A DNA stretch of 64,000 bases from Pseudomonas sp. CC120222-01a (GTDB lineage Bacteria > Pseudomonadota > Gammaproteobacteria > Pseudomonadales > Pseudomonadaceae), in NCBI RefSeq assembly GCF_003097235.1, contig NZ_QEQQ01000008.1, positions 124,001-188,000 on the forward strand. The letters run 5' to 3'. The translations under genes were made by a program, and so were the position numbers. Under the pieces are notes generated by a model that saw only the letters and a program-made list of their open reading frames with translations, was not told the origin of the DNA and did not search any database. Shown here piece by piece: positions 47,651 through 56,650 of the stretch (position 1 is its first letter; each line of letters starts with the position of its first letter).

Positions 47651-48015
47651 GCAGCGTCTCCGTCCATTGAAGGCTGATAAAGATTGCCATCCGCATCATC
47701 GCATCATGTTGTGGACTGCCGGTGCGGTTTTCGCACTCGGGCCTTCAGCATCCGCTAACGGCTATCGACTCGCATTTGCCCTCCGCAATGTACGGTTGTG
47801 AAAAGTACTAAAACGCACTTTTCAATCCTCACGCAAGCCGCATTGGGCTTGTGCTGGATTGGCAGAAGGATGATTCATTCACCCCACTACTGTGGTGGAG
47901 TTCGGGCAAACGCATTGCAAGTCTTATGTTAGAGGCTTTCTGCCATACCCACAACCAACGCACGGTCATGCATCAGGTTTCAGGCGCACACAATCAGATC
48001 CTCATGTGCTTGCAG
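47651..48015. other. Intergenic region between the two helicase modules
   Basis: About 365 bases with no recognised gene, between the SNF2 helicase stop and the TTG start of the S1/winged-helix gene on the same strand. It holds the inverted repeat at 47799-47824 and is the only long gap among the seven leftward genes, so a second promoter probably lies here. Confidence 0.45.
47799..47824. promoter_or_regulatory. Inverted repeat upstream of the S1/winged-helix gene
   Basis: TGAAAAGT (47799-47806) and ACTTTTCA (47817-47824) are perfect inverted copies with a 10-bp spacer. The site is about 150 bp upstream of the S1/winged-helix gene start. No T-run supports a terminator, so an operator is more likely. 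The winged-helix protein itself is one candidate binder. Confidence 0.4.
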
Positions 48016-50742
48016 CTACTGTTGGCCCAGCTTGGTAAACACGGCACCATAAGGATCCTGCAAACGCTCATCGCTGATGGGTAGCGGTCTGCGCAGAAAG
48101 CTACGCCACTGCTGCGCGTCACTGATCCTTAGCTGTTTGTCGAAGTGCACCTGTACGCACGCATCCATTTGCTCTTCCACCTGATGCTTGCGCTCGATGA
48201 ACGAAGCAACCTGGTCTTCATCAACCGATCCCTGCAGAAACGGATAGTGAATGCTCAACTCCGCGTTACCTGACCGCTGCAGCCGCTGGTTCACGCAGCC
48301 AAACAGGCGATCCAACCGGCCCACGCGCTGCTCATTGTCACCGGGTGAGCCGGCTAGGCCGTAGTGATGGATCTGGTGGCACTGCAAATGCAGGTTAACC
48401 CCTTCCTGGAGTACCGAAGTGGACACCAACACGTTGGGATAGAACGGGCTATTGAAGCCGAGGATGAGACGCTGACGACCTTCGCTGTTGTCTCCACTGG
48501 CGTACCAGCATGGGCTGGTGAGGCGCTTGAGGCTGCGCCACTCCTCGTCCCATTGATCCAGGCCATGGTCGATGATCTTGCCGCATAGCGTGTCAAACGT
48601 TTCCAACGCGGCGGTGAAATAGCGCAGCATCAACGAGCCATCGACCCGTAGGCTTACCCAGTCATGAAAACCACGGTACGCACGCTGCACCTCACGCTCG
48701 CGGGTCTGCTGCCGGTATTCGACAAACCAGGCGTAGAGCTCGACGACGACAGGGCTCGCATAAAGAAACCCGGCCTTGATGTAGTTCGCGAAGTTCTCCG
48801 CAATCGCCTTGTTGTCGCGCGCCCAGCCTTCGAGCTTGCGATACAACGCCGGCGGCAGGCGCGGTACCAACAGCGACCAGACGCTGTGGAGCGGATGTTC
48901 CAGGCGGTCGCGCGGTGCACCTCGCATGCGGGCGGCGGCATCGTGGACCCCCGGCACGTCCCAACCGTGCAAGCGTACGTACTTGGCGGCATTGGCATAG
49001 TCGATCCGACCTGTCTCCGCCTTGGCGTAGAACGCGGAGTAACCGCCAGTCAGGTAGTCCGATGCCGGCTCGAGGAACAGTGCAAAGACGCTTTCCGGCT
49101 TGCTGAAGCGCAGGCGCACATTGGCGCAATCGGTTTGCCCACCTGAGCCTTTCTTGACCACGAACAGCTCGGCGATGCGCGATGCCAACTGCGTACCCTC
49201 CCCCTCGCCCTCGTCTTGCCCTGCCTCCTCGTGCGCGTCCACTTCGGCAAGCGAGTGCTTCACGCCTTCATGAAACTGGGCATAGCCATCGCGTGACCAA
49301 CCCTGATGGCGCCAATGCCTGACTGCGGGATCGTCCGCTTGCTTGCCCCATGCATTGACGATCATTCCGACCAACAACTCGTCGTAGCGCTCGTTGATGC
49401 GCTGGGTCAGTTCACGAACAGAAGGTATACGGCGAACGAAAATCAGGTGCTTCAAGTCCTCGAGCGCAGTGCCGAGGCCATCAGCCGCCTTCGGCACGCA
49501 CTGGTCGATCATCAAGCCGTACTTGGGGTGATCCGGGAAGGTGTGAAACTGGTCGCGATAGCGACGGGTAAGGTCGCGCAACAGCTCGGTATCGGTAGCC
49601 TTTGAGAAATCCTCCACCATCCGGTCTTCGACCGCATCCTGATAATCCGCATCGGCACCAGAATCGATCTGCGGTTTCCAGCCAAACGACTCGAACCCTT
49701 CCAGGTAGCCATAAGTGAGACTCTTGTTCTCCTTCTGCCGGCCCAGGTCGGCCACCAGCCGCTTCTGATACAGAGCAAAAAACATCTCGGCATCCGGACG
49801 CCCATCGAAGCTCGCAGGTACGGCTTTTTCGTGGCGGTAGTGCCGCTTGCCGTACAAACCGCCCTGTCCCTCCATCAACCGCAGACGCCGCAAGGCATAC
49901 CGTTGCAGCAACTGACGCGTGCGCTCGGCGCCGCTCATGGCTTCAAGGGCAGGATCACGATCGAGCTGGGTAAAATAACCCAGGATGTTCTGCACATCAT
50001 CCAACCGGGTATGGCTGGGCGTCGCAGTGAGCAATAGGTTCCAGACACCCAGCCGGCTGTCAGCGTTGCCAAACAGCGCCTTTGCGGCACTCACACGCTG
50101 CGATCCACCCGAGACGTTGCGCAGGTAATGCGCCTCATCGACGATGATCAGGTCAAAGCCCGAGGGCCCCAAGTGCTGCTTTAATCGATGATGGCAATTG
50201 GCCGCGATACTGCCTGCGCCCTCGGCACCTTCCGCGCGCCGCTCGGGGCCGAGCAAGCCACTGAGCGCGTAGACCGTGGTGAGGTAAAGCTGCCCCTCAT
50301 TGTTTTGCACCGACTGCACCAGGTGCTCCAGCTTGTAGCACTCACAGACCGTGGCTACGGGCATGCCATCTTCGGTTTTAACTCGGTCATCGGCTTGGCG
50401 AATGTGCTCACGAATGAAGCCTTCGAACTCCCTGCGCCAATGCCCGCACAAATGTCGATTGGGCGCCATTACCAGCACCTTGGCATCAGGCTTGTTTTTC
50501 CACAGCCATGCAGCCACACCCAACGCCTGGAAGGTCTTGCCCATGCCGACTTCATCCGCCAGTAGCGCCACTTTGCCCGCTACCAACAGGTTCCACAGGT
50601 AAGCCACCCCTTCGGTCTGCTTGGCCGCCATGGATTCGCGATCATCTGCCTGATAGGTCCAGTTGGAATCCTTACGCCCTTTGAAGTTGATCCACTGGGA
50701 TACGGTTTCAGGGATGAGCACACCCTCTTCAAATCGACTCAT
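48016..50742 (-). CDS. SNF2-family helicase-like ATPase
   Basis: A 908-aa SNF2/Rad54-type ATPase. Motif I is ADEVGMGKTFQALG (residues 62-75), motif II LIIVDEAHYLRN (DEAH at 202-205), motif III LLLTATPSHTR, and the C-terminal lobe has VLVSTSVLQEGVNLHL and EQRVGRLDRLFG (motifs V and VI). About 400 residues of insertion separate the two lobes, as in bacterial helicases of defence loci. The start at 50742 overlaps the PLD gene stop. The partner PLD nuclease gene lies immediately before it, a pairing also seen in DISARM and Dpd loci. The other genes of those systems are absent here. Confidence 0.85.
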   Translation of the reverse strand: MSRFEEGVLIPETVSQWINFKGRKDSNWTYQADDRESMAAKQTEGVAYLWNLLVAGKVALLADEVGMGKTFQALGVAAWLWKNKPDAKVLVMAPNRHLCGHWRREFEGFIREHIRQADDRVKTEDGMPVATVCECYKLEHLVQSVQNNEGQLYLTTVYALSGLLGPERRAEGAEGAGSIAANCHHRLKQHLGPSGFDLIIVDEAHYLRNVSGGSQRVSAAKALFGNADSRLGVWNLLLTATPSHTRLDDVQNILGYFTQLDRDPALEAMSGAERTRQLLQRYALRRLRLMEGQGGLYGKRHYRHEKAVPASFDGRPDAEMFFALYQKRLVADLGRQKENKSLTYGYLEGFESFGWKPQIDSGADADYQDAVEDRMVEDFSKATDTELLRDLTRRYRDQFHTFPDHPKYGLMIDQCVPKAADGLGTALEDLKHLIFVRRIPSVRELTQRINERYDELLVGMIVNAWGKQADDPAVRHWRHQGWSRDGYAQFHEGVKHSLAEVDAHEEAGQDEGEGEGTQLASRIAELFVVKKGSGGQTDCANVRLRFSKPESVFALFLEPASDYLTGGYSAFYAKAETGRIDYANAAKYVRLHGWDVPGVHDAAARMRGAPRDRLEHPLHSVWSLLVPRLPPALYRKLEGWARDNKAIAENFANYIKAGFLYASPVVVELYAWFVEYRQQTREREVQRAYRGFHDWVSLRVDGSLMLRYFTAALETFDTLCGKIIDHGLDQWDEEWRSLKRLTSPCWYASGDNSEGRQRLILGFNSPFYPNVLVSTSVLQEGVNLHLQCHQIHHYGLAGSPGDNEQRVGRLDRLFGCVNQRLQRSGNAELSIHYPFLQGSVDEDQVASFIERKHQVEEQMDACVQVHFDKQLRISDAQQWRSFLRRPLPISDERLQDPYGAVFTKLGQQ

Positions 50743-52697
50743 GTCCCACCCCACTTGCTTTCCAATCCGCCGAGCTCCTGCTCAAGCATTTGCCGAAAAT
50801 CATCATTGGTCTCGGCAGGTAACGGTGGCATATCGACCTTCAGTGTCCGCCAACGCGACAAGGCAATCCTGCTGTCATCCTTGGGCAAGCGTTGACGGAG
50901 TGCCAGCGCCAACTTGCAGAGCGCGTTAACCTCCTGGACCAGGAACCAGTCGAAAACATTGGGCGTAGATCCACGAAGTCGCTGGCGGGTCTTGTCTACC
51001 CATTCCTGCAGGCATCCCGGTCGCACGAACACCCAGTGTTCAAGCACTGACAATCGTTCAACCCCACGCAACCGGGCCGCGAATTGGTAGCTGGCCGTGA
51101 ATAACCGAAAGTAGCTGATATGCGCAGAGTCTGAACCGTCTTGCTCGCTTGCCACGGCGCCTAGGTCGGCGCTCAGCCCATCAACCTGTGGCTCACCCGT
51201 TGCAGATTCGCGGACACGAAATCCGACATCATCCTGATTGGGCACAATATCGATTTGCGCCATGGCGTCGACCAGGCCAACCAAGTCGTCGTACCGCTGC
51301 GCGCGTCGGAACTCGGGGGTAGTCTCCAGCAACATGCCGACGAAGCACTCCCGGCCGTCCTTGAGCACCTGGAAGCTGTGATCGAACAACAGTGCATGCA
51401 CGTGCGCCACCGGCACTCTGCACGCCTTCAATTCGTGGCTTCGTGGTTTCCAGTCGAGCGCGAATGCAGCGTCGATATCCGGCAACTTGATCCTATATCC
51501 CTGATCTGGTTCTTGCCCTATATGCCATTGGCCGCGCAGTTGGTAAACCTGCTCCGCCCAGTCGAACTCCACCACGATGTCAAAGGGAAGGTTCTGCGGG
51601 ATTTTCAACGCTTGCGCCTGTAATGCTTCGTCGCTCAAGAACAATGCCGGGCTGGTGTCCATCGTGGCGCCGAGGACGCTTTCCACTGCACTGTTGTTCG
51701 GCAAGATAAAGCCCGCCTCGATGTTGTTGCCGGGTAGCCTTTTACCCCGTGAGTCGAGCAGCGAATTGCTGCCCGCCCGGGTGAAGTTCCACGAGCCGAT
51801 GGCCAGGTGCGTGGAGGTTTTCCAGAGCTTGGCATGGGTCATTGGTGTGCGCTCATCGACCGTGGTCGGGTTGTGCCGCAAGCGCAACTCATCGTTTGCC
51901 AGCAGGTCTCCAAGCGCCTCGGTCCAACCGGTACGCAGGAACTGCCCATCGAGCCGGTCCGGCACCAGGCTGACCTTCATGCGCGTCTGCTCGTAGCTGC
52001 TCCTCAGGTGGCTGACGAACAGAGCCAGATCCTTCGGTAGATAAGGGGACCAGACTGCCAGGTGATGGCAAGCACGCTCGCCCAGCAACTGGACGAGAAA
52101 CGGTTGCCTCTGAAAACTGTGGCAGAACCGCACGGGTGACTCAGCGCTGGCGAACGAGCTACTGCGCCTATTTTCCAAGGGGCACGGTACGCCCACATTT
52201 GTGAACAGTGCCTGGAAGAACGCTTTAACGGACTGGTAAAGCGAAAGCGCATTGATCGGCTGGAAGTGGAATACCTCCTGATTGCGCGCCCATCCGCTAA
52301 GTGTGAGGTTGGCACTGCCCGCGCCGAGCACGCGCCCCTGCTCACCTTCCAGATAGATCACCTTTGCATGCAACAAGCTGTCTTCGCCAACACCTGGGTA
52401 GCTCCATTCCGTTTTTTGCGCAGTACAGACTCCGTGCACCTGGAGCGCGGTGCGCTTGTTCTGGTCGGCACCGATGAAACGCCGGTCACAAAAGACCCTG
52501 AGGTCGATTTGCTGCTCCGTCAGCGCCAACTGAAGCGCCTCGTACTCCATGCGTGTGCGGGGAGTCTCGGCACCCAGTACGGTTGGCAACACATAGGTTT
52601 CGATGAATTCGATATCGATGTTGAAGCTGGTAAGCCAAACCCTGCGCAACCGGCCGCAGGCCTTCACTTGCTCGCTGAATGCTGAATGCAGTTTCAT
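50739..52697 (-). CDS. Phospholipase D-like nuclease with two HKD motifs
   Basis: A 652-aa protein with two HKD-type half-sites. The first is LLHAKVIYLEGEQGRVLGAG followed by SANLT (His110, Lys112), and the second is THAKLWKTSTHLAIGSWNFT (His288, Lys290). Both have the downstream G-S-x-N that completes the PLD active site, so catalysis looks intact. The remaining ~300 C-terminal residues are of unknown fold. It overlaps its neighbours on both sides: the start overlaps the previous stop as ATGA, and its stop overlaps the SNF2 helicase start. PLD nucleases beside SNF2 ATPases usually cleave DNA; this is inferred from family and context. Confidence 0.85.
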   Translation of the reverse strand: MKLHSAFSEQVKACGRLRRVWLTSFNIDIEFIETYVLPTVLGAETPRTRMEYEALQLALTEQQIDLRVFCDRRFIGADQNKRTALQVHGVCTAQKTEWSYPGVGEDSLLHAKVIYLEGEQGRVLGAGSANLTLSGWARNQEVFHFQPINALSLYQSVKAFFQALFTNVGVPCPLENRRSSSFASAESPVRFCHSFQRQPFLVQLLGERACHHLAVWSPYLPKDLALFVSHLRSSYEQTRMKVSLVPDRLDGQFLRTGWTEALGDLLANDELRLRHNPTTVDERTPMTHAKLWKTSTHLAIGSWNFTRAGSNSLLDSRGKRLPGNNIEAGFILPNNSAVESVLGATMDTSPALFLSDEALQAQALKIPQNLPFDIVVEFDWAEQVYQLRGQWHIGQEPDQGYRIKLPDIDAAFALDWKPRSHELKACRVPVAHVHALLFDHSFQVLKDGRECFVGMLLETTPEFRRAQRYDDLVGLVDAMAQIDIVPNQDDVGFRVRESATGEPQVDGLSADLGAVASEQDGSDSAHISYFRLFTASYQFAARLRGVERLSVLEHWVFVRPGCLQEWVDKTRQRLRGSTPNVFDWFLVQEVNALCKLALALRQRLPKDDSRIALSRWRTLKVDMPPLPAETNDDFRQMLEQELGGLESKWGGT

Positions 52698-54076
52698 GCC
52701 TGGCCGCCCCGATAACCGGTCACCAAATGGTCAAACTGGGGAATGTAGTACGTGTTCACCCAGCGCTGCATGGGCGTATCCTGCGCCTCAGGCAATGCCC
52801 TGGTACGAGCACTGAGCTTGACCTTCTCGGCCTGGTCGATTTGAACCCAGGGTATCTGGCCACGCTCGCGCATCACCGTCGCGTGGTAGTCCACCATGCC
52901 GAGAAACTGGTCACTGAAGCGTTCCTGACGCGCCAAGCTCATGAGTCGCTCCAGCCGTCGGCGGCCGGTGTGCGAAAGAATGCCGAGCAGTTCTGAATGC
53001 GCATCGATACGCGCGGCGGCCGCCGGCAAGGTTGCGGCATCGCGCCCCAGCCCTTGCCAGTGCGCCTCGATTTCGCCAAGGCTCTGGTGCCGGCCATGAC
53101 AGGCCAGGGTAAACAGCAGATCGACCTGAGCAAGGAGTGGTTCGACCTGCTGCACGTGCACGAGCTTGCGTCGCTCGGGCGTTTCGCTGCAGTTTTTTTC
53201 GGCCAGGGCGAACAACTGCTGGATCGGCAGGTGGCTGTCTGGATTGTGTTGAGCTTGATCATCCATCACCCGCAGCAGTGCACCCGCAGCGCCCGTGTCG
53301 AGGCCGGTCAAGGCTAGCCAGAAGTCGCGCGTGTCAGCGCCTACTTGCGCGGAGTTCGGCAGTGCTGTTCGGTAGGCCTTGATCAGACTGCCCGGTACTT
53401 GCTTGAGCGCGCTTCCGCCACCTGCCTTGAAGCGCAGGAAAATCCCCTGCAAATGCATGCGCGCTTCTTGGAACAACCTGTGAAACGGCTCGTGAGTTTG
53501 AATCATCCCCTTAACTTTCACCCACAACAGTCCTGCTTCTTGACTGTGGTGGTAGTTGTAGCGGTCGTTGAAGAAGCCTATCTGCATGAACGGTGTCTTG
53601 TAGCGCCCACTCACACCCAAGCCCAACTGACGCACCAACAGGTGCCCGGCTGGTTCATGGGTGAAGCGCAGAAATGGGTTACTGTCGACCTCCAGACGTG
53701 CACGAGCCTTGCTGGCGCCCAGCACGCCTTGACTGTCAACGCCGGTATCGGGCGCAGCAGTCACCATGGCATACGTGAATATGTTCTCCAGATAGACTAG
53801 ACAAGCCTGGCACAGCGCCAGCCCATAACGTCCTCCTGACTGCTCACGCAACGCTTTGCTCGGGCCGGTATCAACATCGTCGAACAGGTCCTTAATCACT
53901 GCATGATGCAGCAGATTGAGCGTGTAGTTCCGTACGTCGTTCGAAACCGAGTTGACCCGGTTGCGAAAGATTTCCTGGCCAAAGGCAGACCAGATGGTCA
54001 GTACACCCAACGGATCAATCTGGCTGTCGCCACTGAGGTCTTCATCGTATTCAGTCAGGTATTGGCTCAACCGCAT
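52694..54076 (-). CDS. Large helical protein, first gene of the PLD-SNF2 module
   Basis: A 460-aa protein with no recognised domain. It is mainly alpha-helical; landmarks are LCQACLVYLENIFTYAM near residue 95, HRLFQEARMHLQGIFLRF near the middle, and a basic C-terminus. No P-loop, nuclease or membrane motif was seen. The start at 54076 (MRLSQYLTEYDEDL) is the first ATG; a TTG at 54106 extends the frame by ten residues. It overlaps the PLD gene by four bases and is the promoter-proximal gene of the leftward group. A sensor or specificity role is possible but not shown. Confidence 0.65.
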   Translation of the reverse strand: MRLSQYLTEYDEDLSGDSQIDPLGVLTIWSAFGQEIFRNRVNSVSNDVRNYTLNLLHHAVIKDLFDDVDTGPSKALREQSGGRYGLALCQACLVYLENIFTYAMVTAAPDTGVDSQGVLGASKARARLEVDSNPFLRFTHEPAGHLLVRQLGLGVSGRYKTPFMQIGFFNDRYNYHHSQEAGLLWVKVKGMIQTHEPFHRLFQEARMHLQGIFLRFKAGGGSALKQVPGSLIKAYRTALPNSAQVGADTRDFWLALTGLDTGAAGALLRVMDDQAQHNPDSHLPIQQLFALAEKNCSETPERRKLVHVQQVEPLLAQVDLLFTLACHGRHQSLGEIEAHWQGLGRDAATLPAAAARIDAHSELLGILSHTGRRRLERLMSLARQERFSDQFLGMVDYHATVMRERGQIPWVQIDQAEKVKLSARTRALPEAQDTPMQRWVNTYYIPQFDHLVTGYRGGQA

Positions 54077-54316
54077 GAGGTTTCTCAAGACAAAGGATAT
54101 CAACAACGCGACCGAGCAGCAGAGATTATGCTACGCCAGTCTCACGATACAGATTTCAAGCGAGGGTTAGGTGCTGCGGGCGACAGGGCAGGCGCGGGTG
54201 CAAGGCCTTCGACGCACCTCGTACGGATCGCCGACACCACGCTCGCGTCAGTCGCGCAGCCCTGTTGCACTCTAGACATGGTATTGCGACCGCTTGCGGT
54301 GCTCCTCCCCGACCCA

Positions 54317-55279
54317 TCACCGCTCCTTGATTCTGGGCTTACGCAGCTTCGGCGCCTGCTGCTGGACCAGTTGCTGCTCCAGCGTATCAGCACGCGCCTG
54401 CTGGGCCACGCCCGTATGTCGCACCTCGTCAAGCATTTGCTGCATGGCATGCAAGCGGCCTTCCAGAGCTTGCCGCTGCTGCTCGCCCTGCTCCGCCGCC
54501 ACTTCGGCCCGCGCCTGCTGGGTGGCTGCCTGGCGCTGCGTCTCGCTCAAGACGTGACGGTCTTGCTCCGATCGTTGCTGAAGTTGGTCGAACTGGCGCT
54601 GGAGCTCTCGACGTTCAACCTGGCGTGTTTTGCTCTCCTCGCGCGCCCGGTCAATTTCGCGGTAGGCGCGCTCCTCGACACCGCGCACGTAGGCTTCTTG
54701 TGCCAGCCGAGCCTGCTCGACTTGATGCAGGGTGTCGTGCTGTTCGGCCTGCAGACCATGCAACTGCTGTTGCAAGGTGTCGCAGGTCAATTGCAAGGCG
54801 CCACGTTGTTCCTGCAGATCCTTAATCTGCGCCTGACGCTGGGCCAGCAGTAGCTCTAGATCGGTCAGGCGGGTTTCAGCGCTCTGCCGCGCAGATATTG
54901 CCTCTGCCGTCTGCTGTCGCGCCTGAGCAACGTCCAGCCGGGCGCGGGCATCCAATGCTACGAGTTCCTCTCTTTCCTCTGCGAGCACCTGCCGCTGGAT
55001 GGCCAGTGACTGCTCGACCACGCCTTGAGCCAAGGTGGTCGCCTGCTGCCAGATAGCGACAAAGGCCTGGGCCACTTCCGCCGGCAGTCCGGGCAACCGC
55101 GTTTCACCGCGCAGGCGGCCGGCCAACTGTTCCCACCATTGGTCGAGCAAGGCACCGACCCGCGCCGGGCTGCCGCGACCCAGTTCCAAGCGCACCCGTT
55201 CTACCGTCGGCCGCTCGCCACGGGCCAGCACCGCGTCTGCCGCGGCAAACACGTCGTTTTCCGGTACGCCTACCGCCAT
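54317..55279 (-). CDS. KfrA-like DNA-binding coiled-coil protein
   Basis: A 320-aa protein with an N-terminal DNA-binding region (residues 1-60, including GERPTVERVRLELGRGSPAR) that matches the KfrA_N pattern, followed by an almost continuous Gln/Glu/Ala-rich coiled coil to a basic C-terminal tail. KfrA proteins bind inverted repeats near their own promoter and contribute to plasmid stability. Here the gene is divergent from a tyrosine recombinase, with an imperfect inverted repeat in the gap, an arrangement found in Pseudomonas islands. It probably represses itself and the recombinase. Confidence 0.8.
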   Translation of the reverse strand: MAVGVPENDVFAAADAVLARGERPTVERVRLELGRGSPARVGALLDQWWEQLAGRLRGETRLPGLPAEVAQAFVAIWQQATTLAQGVVEQSLAIQRQVLAEEREELVALDARARLDVAQARQQTAEAISARQSAETRLTDLELLLAQRQAQIKDLQEQRGALQLTCDTLQQQLHGLQAEQHDTLHQVEQARLAQEAYVRGVEERAYREIDRAREESKTRQVERRELQRQFDQLQQRSEQDRHVLSETQRQAATQQARAEVAAEQGEQQRQALEGRLHAMQQMLDEVRHTGVAQQARADTLEQQLVQQQAPKLRKPRIKER

Positions 55280-55297
55280 GCCCTGCCCTCCGCTATA

Positions 55298-55330
55298 TTA
55301 GGTCTGATAAAGAAAGATTATCCGACCTTA
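55298..55330. promoter_or_regulatory. Inverted repeat between kfrA-like gene and recombinase
   Basis: TTAGGTCTGATAA (55298-55310) and TTATCCGACCTTA (55318-55330) are inverted copies matching at 11 of 13 positions, with a 7-bp spacer. The gap is AT-rich and continues into TTATAAATTTAAA and TTTATAAT, likely promoter elements. The likely binder is the adjacent KfrA-like protein. Confidence 0.55.
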
Positions 55331-55366
55331 TAAATTTAAAACTCAATTTATAATACGTTGAACGTA

Positions 55367-56470
55367 ATGAATAATACAGATGCACTGCAGGCACGGTTTG
55401 ATAACCCACTAGCCCTGCACGAGATCGCTGACACTACCCGCGCGGCCGCCGAGGCGTTCATCGCCGCCGGCACGGCCGTCAACACCGTGCGCAGCTATCG
55501 CAGCGCCCTCGCCTATTGGGCCGCCTGGCTGCGCCTGCGCTACGGCCGGGCGCTCGGCGACGGCGCCCTACCACCGGAAGTGGCGGTGCAGTTCATCGTC
55601 GATCACCTGGCTCGCCCGAACGCCGACGGTACCTGGAGCCACCTGCTGCCGGCGAACGTCGATGCAGCGCTGGTCGCCGCTGGGGTCAAGGGTAAATTGG
55701 GTGCTCTGGCGTTCAGTACGGTGAGTCATCGTCTGGCGGTGGTGGCCAAGTGGCACCGGCTCAAGGATTGGGACAATCCGTGCGAAGCCGCGGCGGTAAA
55801 GACCTTGCTTCGTGAGGCGCGCAAGGCGCAGGCGCGCCAGGGTATGGCGGTGCGCAAGAAAACCGCGGTGGTGCTGGAACCCCTCCAGAGGATGCTCACG
55901 ACCTGCACCGATGGCGTGCGTGGGATCCGCGATCGCGCCCTGCTGCTGTTGGCCTGGAGTGGCGGCGGCCGGCGCCGGTCGGAGGTGGTGGGCCTGCAGA
56001 TCGAAGATCTGCGCCGCCTGGATACCGACACCTGGCTGTACGCGTTAGGCGCGACCAAGACTGAGACCAGCGGGATTCGCCGCGAAAAACCGCTGCGTGG
56101 GCCAGCGGCACAGGCGCTCGCCGCCTGGCTGGCAATAGCGCCGGCTGTCAGCGGACCGCTTTTCCGACGGCTGTACAAAGGCGGCAAGGTGGGTACCGCC
56201 GCGCTGTCAGCGGATCAGGTGGCGCGCATCGTTCAGCGCCGCGCTCAGTTGGCCGGCCTGGAGGGCGATTGGGCAGCGCACAGTTTGCGCTCGGGCTTCG
56301 TCACTGAGGCCGGGCGTCAGGGCGTGCCGCTCGGCGAGGTCATGGCCATGACCGAACACCGCAGCGTGAATACGGTCACGGGGTACTTCCAAGCCGGAGC
56401 CATGCTATCCAGCCGCGCCACCTGCTTGCTGGGTGACGAAGAGCTGCATCGCCCTGATCAAAATGCCTGA
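55367..56470 (+). CDS. Tyrosine recombinase / integrase
   Basis: A 367-aa tyrosine recombinase. The N-terminal part has a SAM-like core-binding domain (TVRSYRSALAYWAAWLRLRY). The catalytic domain shows the first arginine in WSGGGRRRSEVVGLQIEDL, the HxxR motif HSLRSGF, the second histidine in TEHRSVNT, and the nucleophile in VTGYFQ. All catalytic residues appear present, so it is likely active. The start at 55367 (MNNTDALQARF) is preferred; an in-frame TTG lies at 55358. It is divergent from the kfrA-like gene. It could drive excision or integration of the island, but no tRNA or att repeat was found beside it. Confidence 0.85.
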   Translation: MNNTDALQARFDNPLALHEIADTTRAAAEAFIAAGTAVNTVRSYRSALAYWAAWLRLRYGRALGDGALPPEVAVQFIVDHLARPNADGTWSHLLPANVDAALVAAGVKGKLGALAFSTVSHRLAVVAKWHRLKDWDNPCEAAAVKTLLREARKAQARQGMAVRKKTAVVLEPLQRMLTTCTDGVRGIRDRALLLLAWSGGGRRRSEVVGLQIEDLRRLDTDTWLYALGATKTETSGIRREKPLRGPAAQALAAWLAIAPAVSGPLFRRLYKGGKVGTAALSADQVARIVQRRAQLAGLEGDWAAHSLRSGFVTEAGRQGVPLGEVMAMTEHRSVNTVTGYFQAGAMLSSRATCLLGDEELHRPDQNA

Positions 56471-56650
56471 ACCGCAGCGTCACCGTCATTACGCGATAGG
56501 GACATACCTCTGCACGCAGCACCGACAGCCGATACCGCGCCACGGCGTCCCACTCGATCCACATTATCTAGCCAGGAACCGCAGAGAGGGAGGCGCACTC
56601 ATAGAGCTGGCACAGGACAGCAAAAACGCAGTGGCGCTTGGCCACGTGGC

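Noticed and set aside
48016..54076. Dpd (7-deazaguanine DNA modification) or Mokosh system
   Set aside because: No tRNA-guanine-transglycosylase-like DpdA or kinase-helicase fusion is present; only the SNF2 and PLD components are shared.
54317..54853. Long plus-strand open frame antisense to the kfrA-like gene (part of 53903-54853)
   Set aside because: It is the mirror of a GC-rich coiled-coil gene; its Leu-rich translation is the complement of Gln/Glu codons, and it has no recognisable domain.
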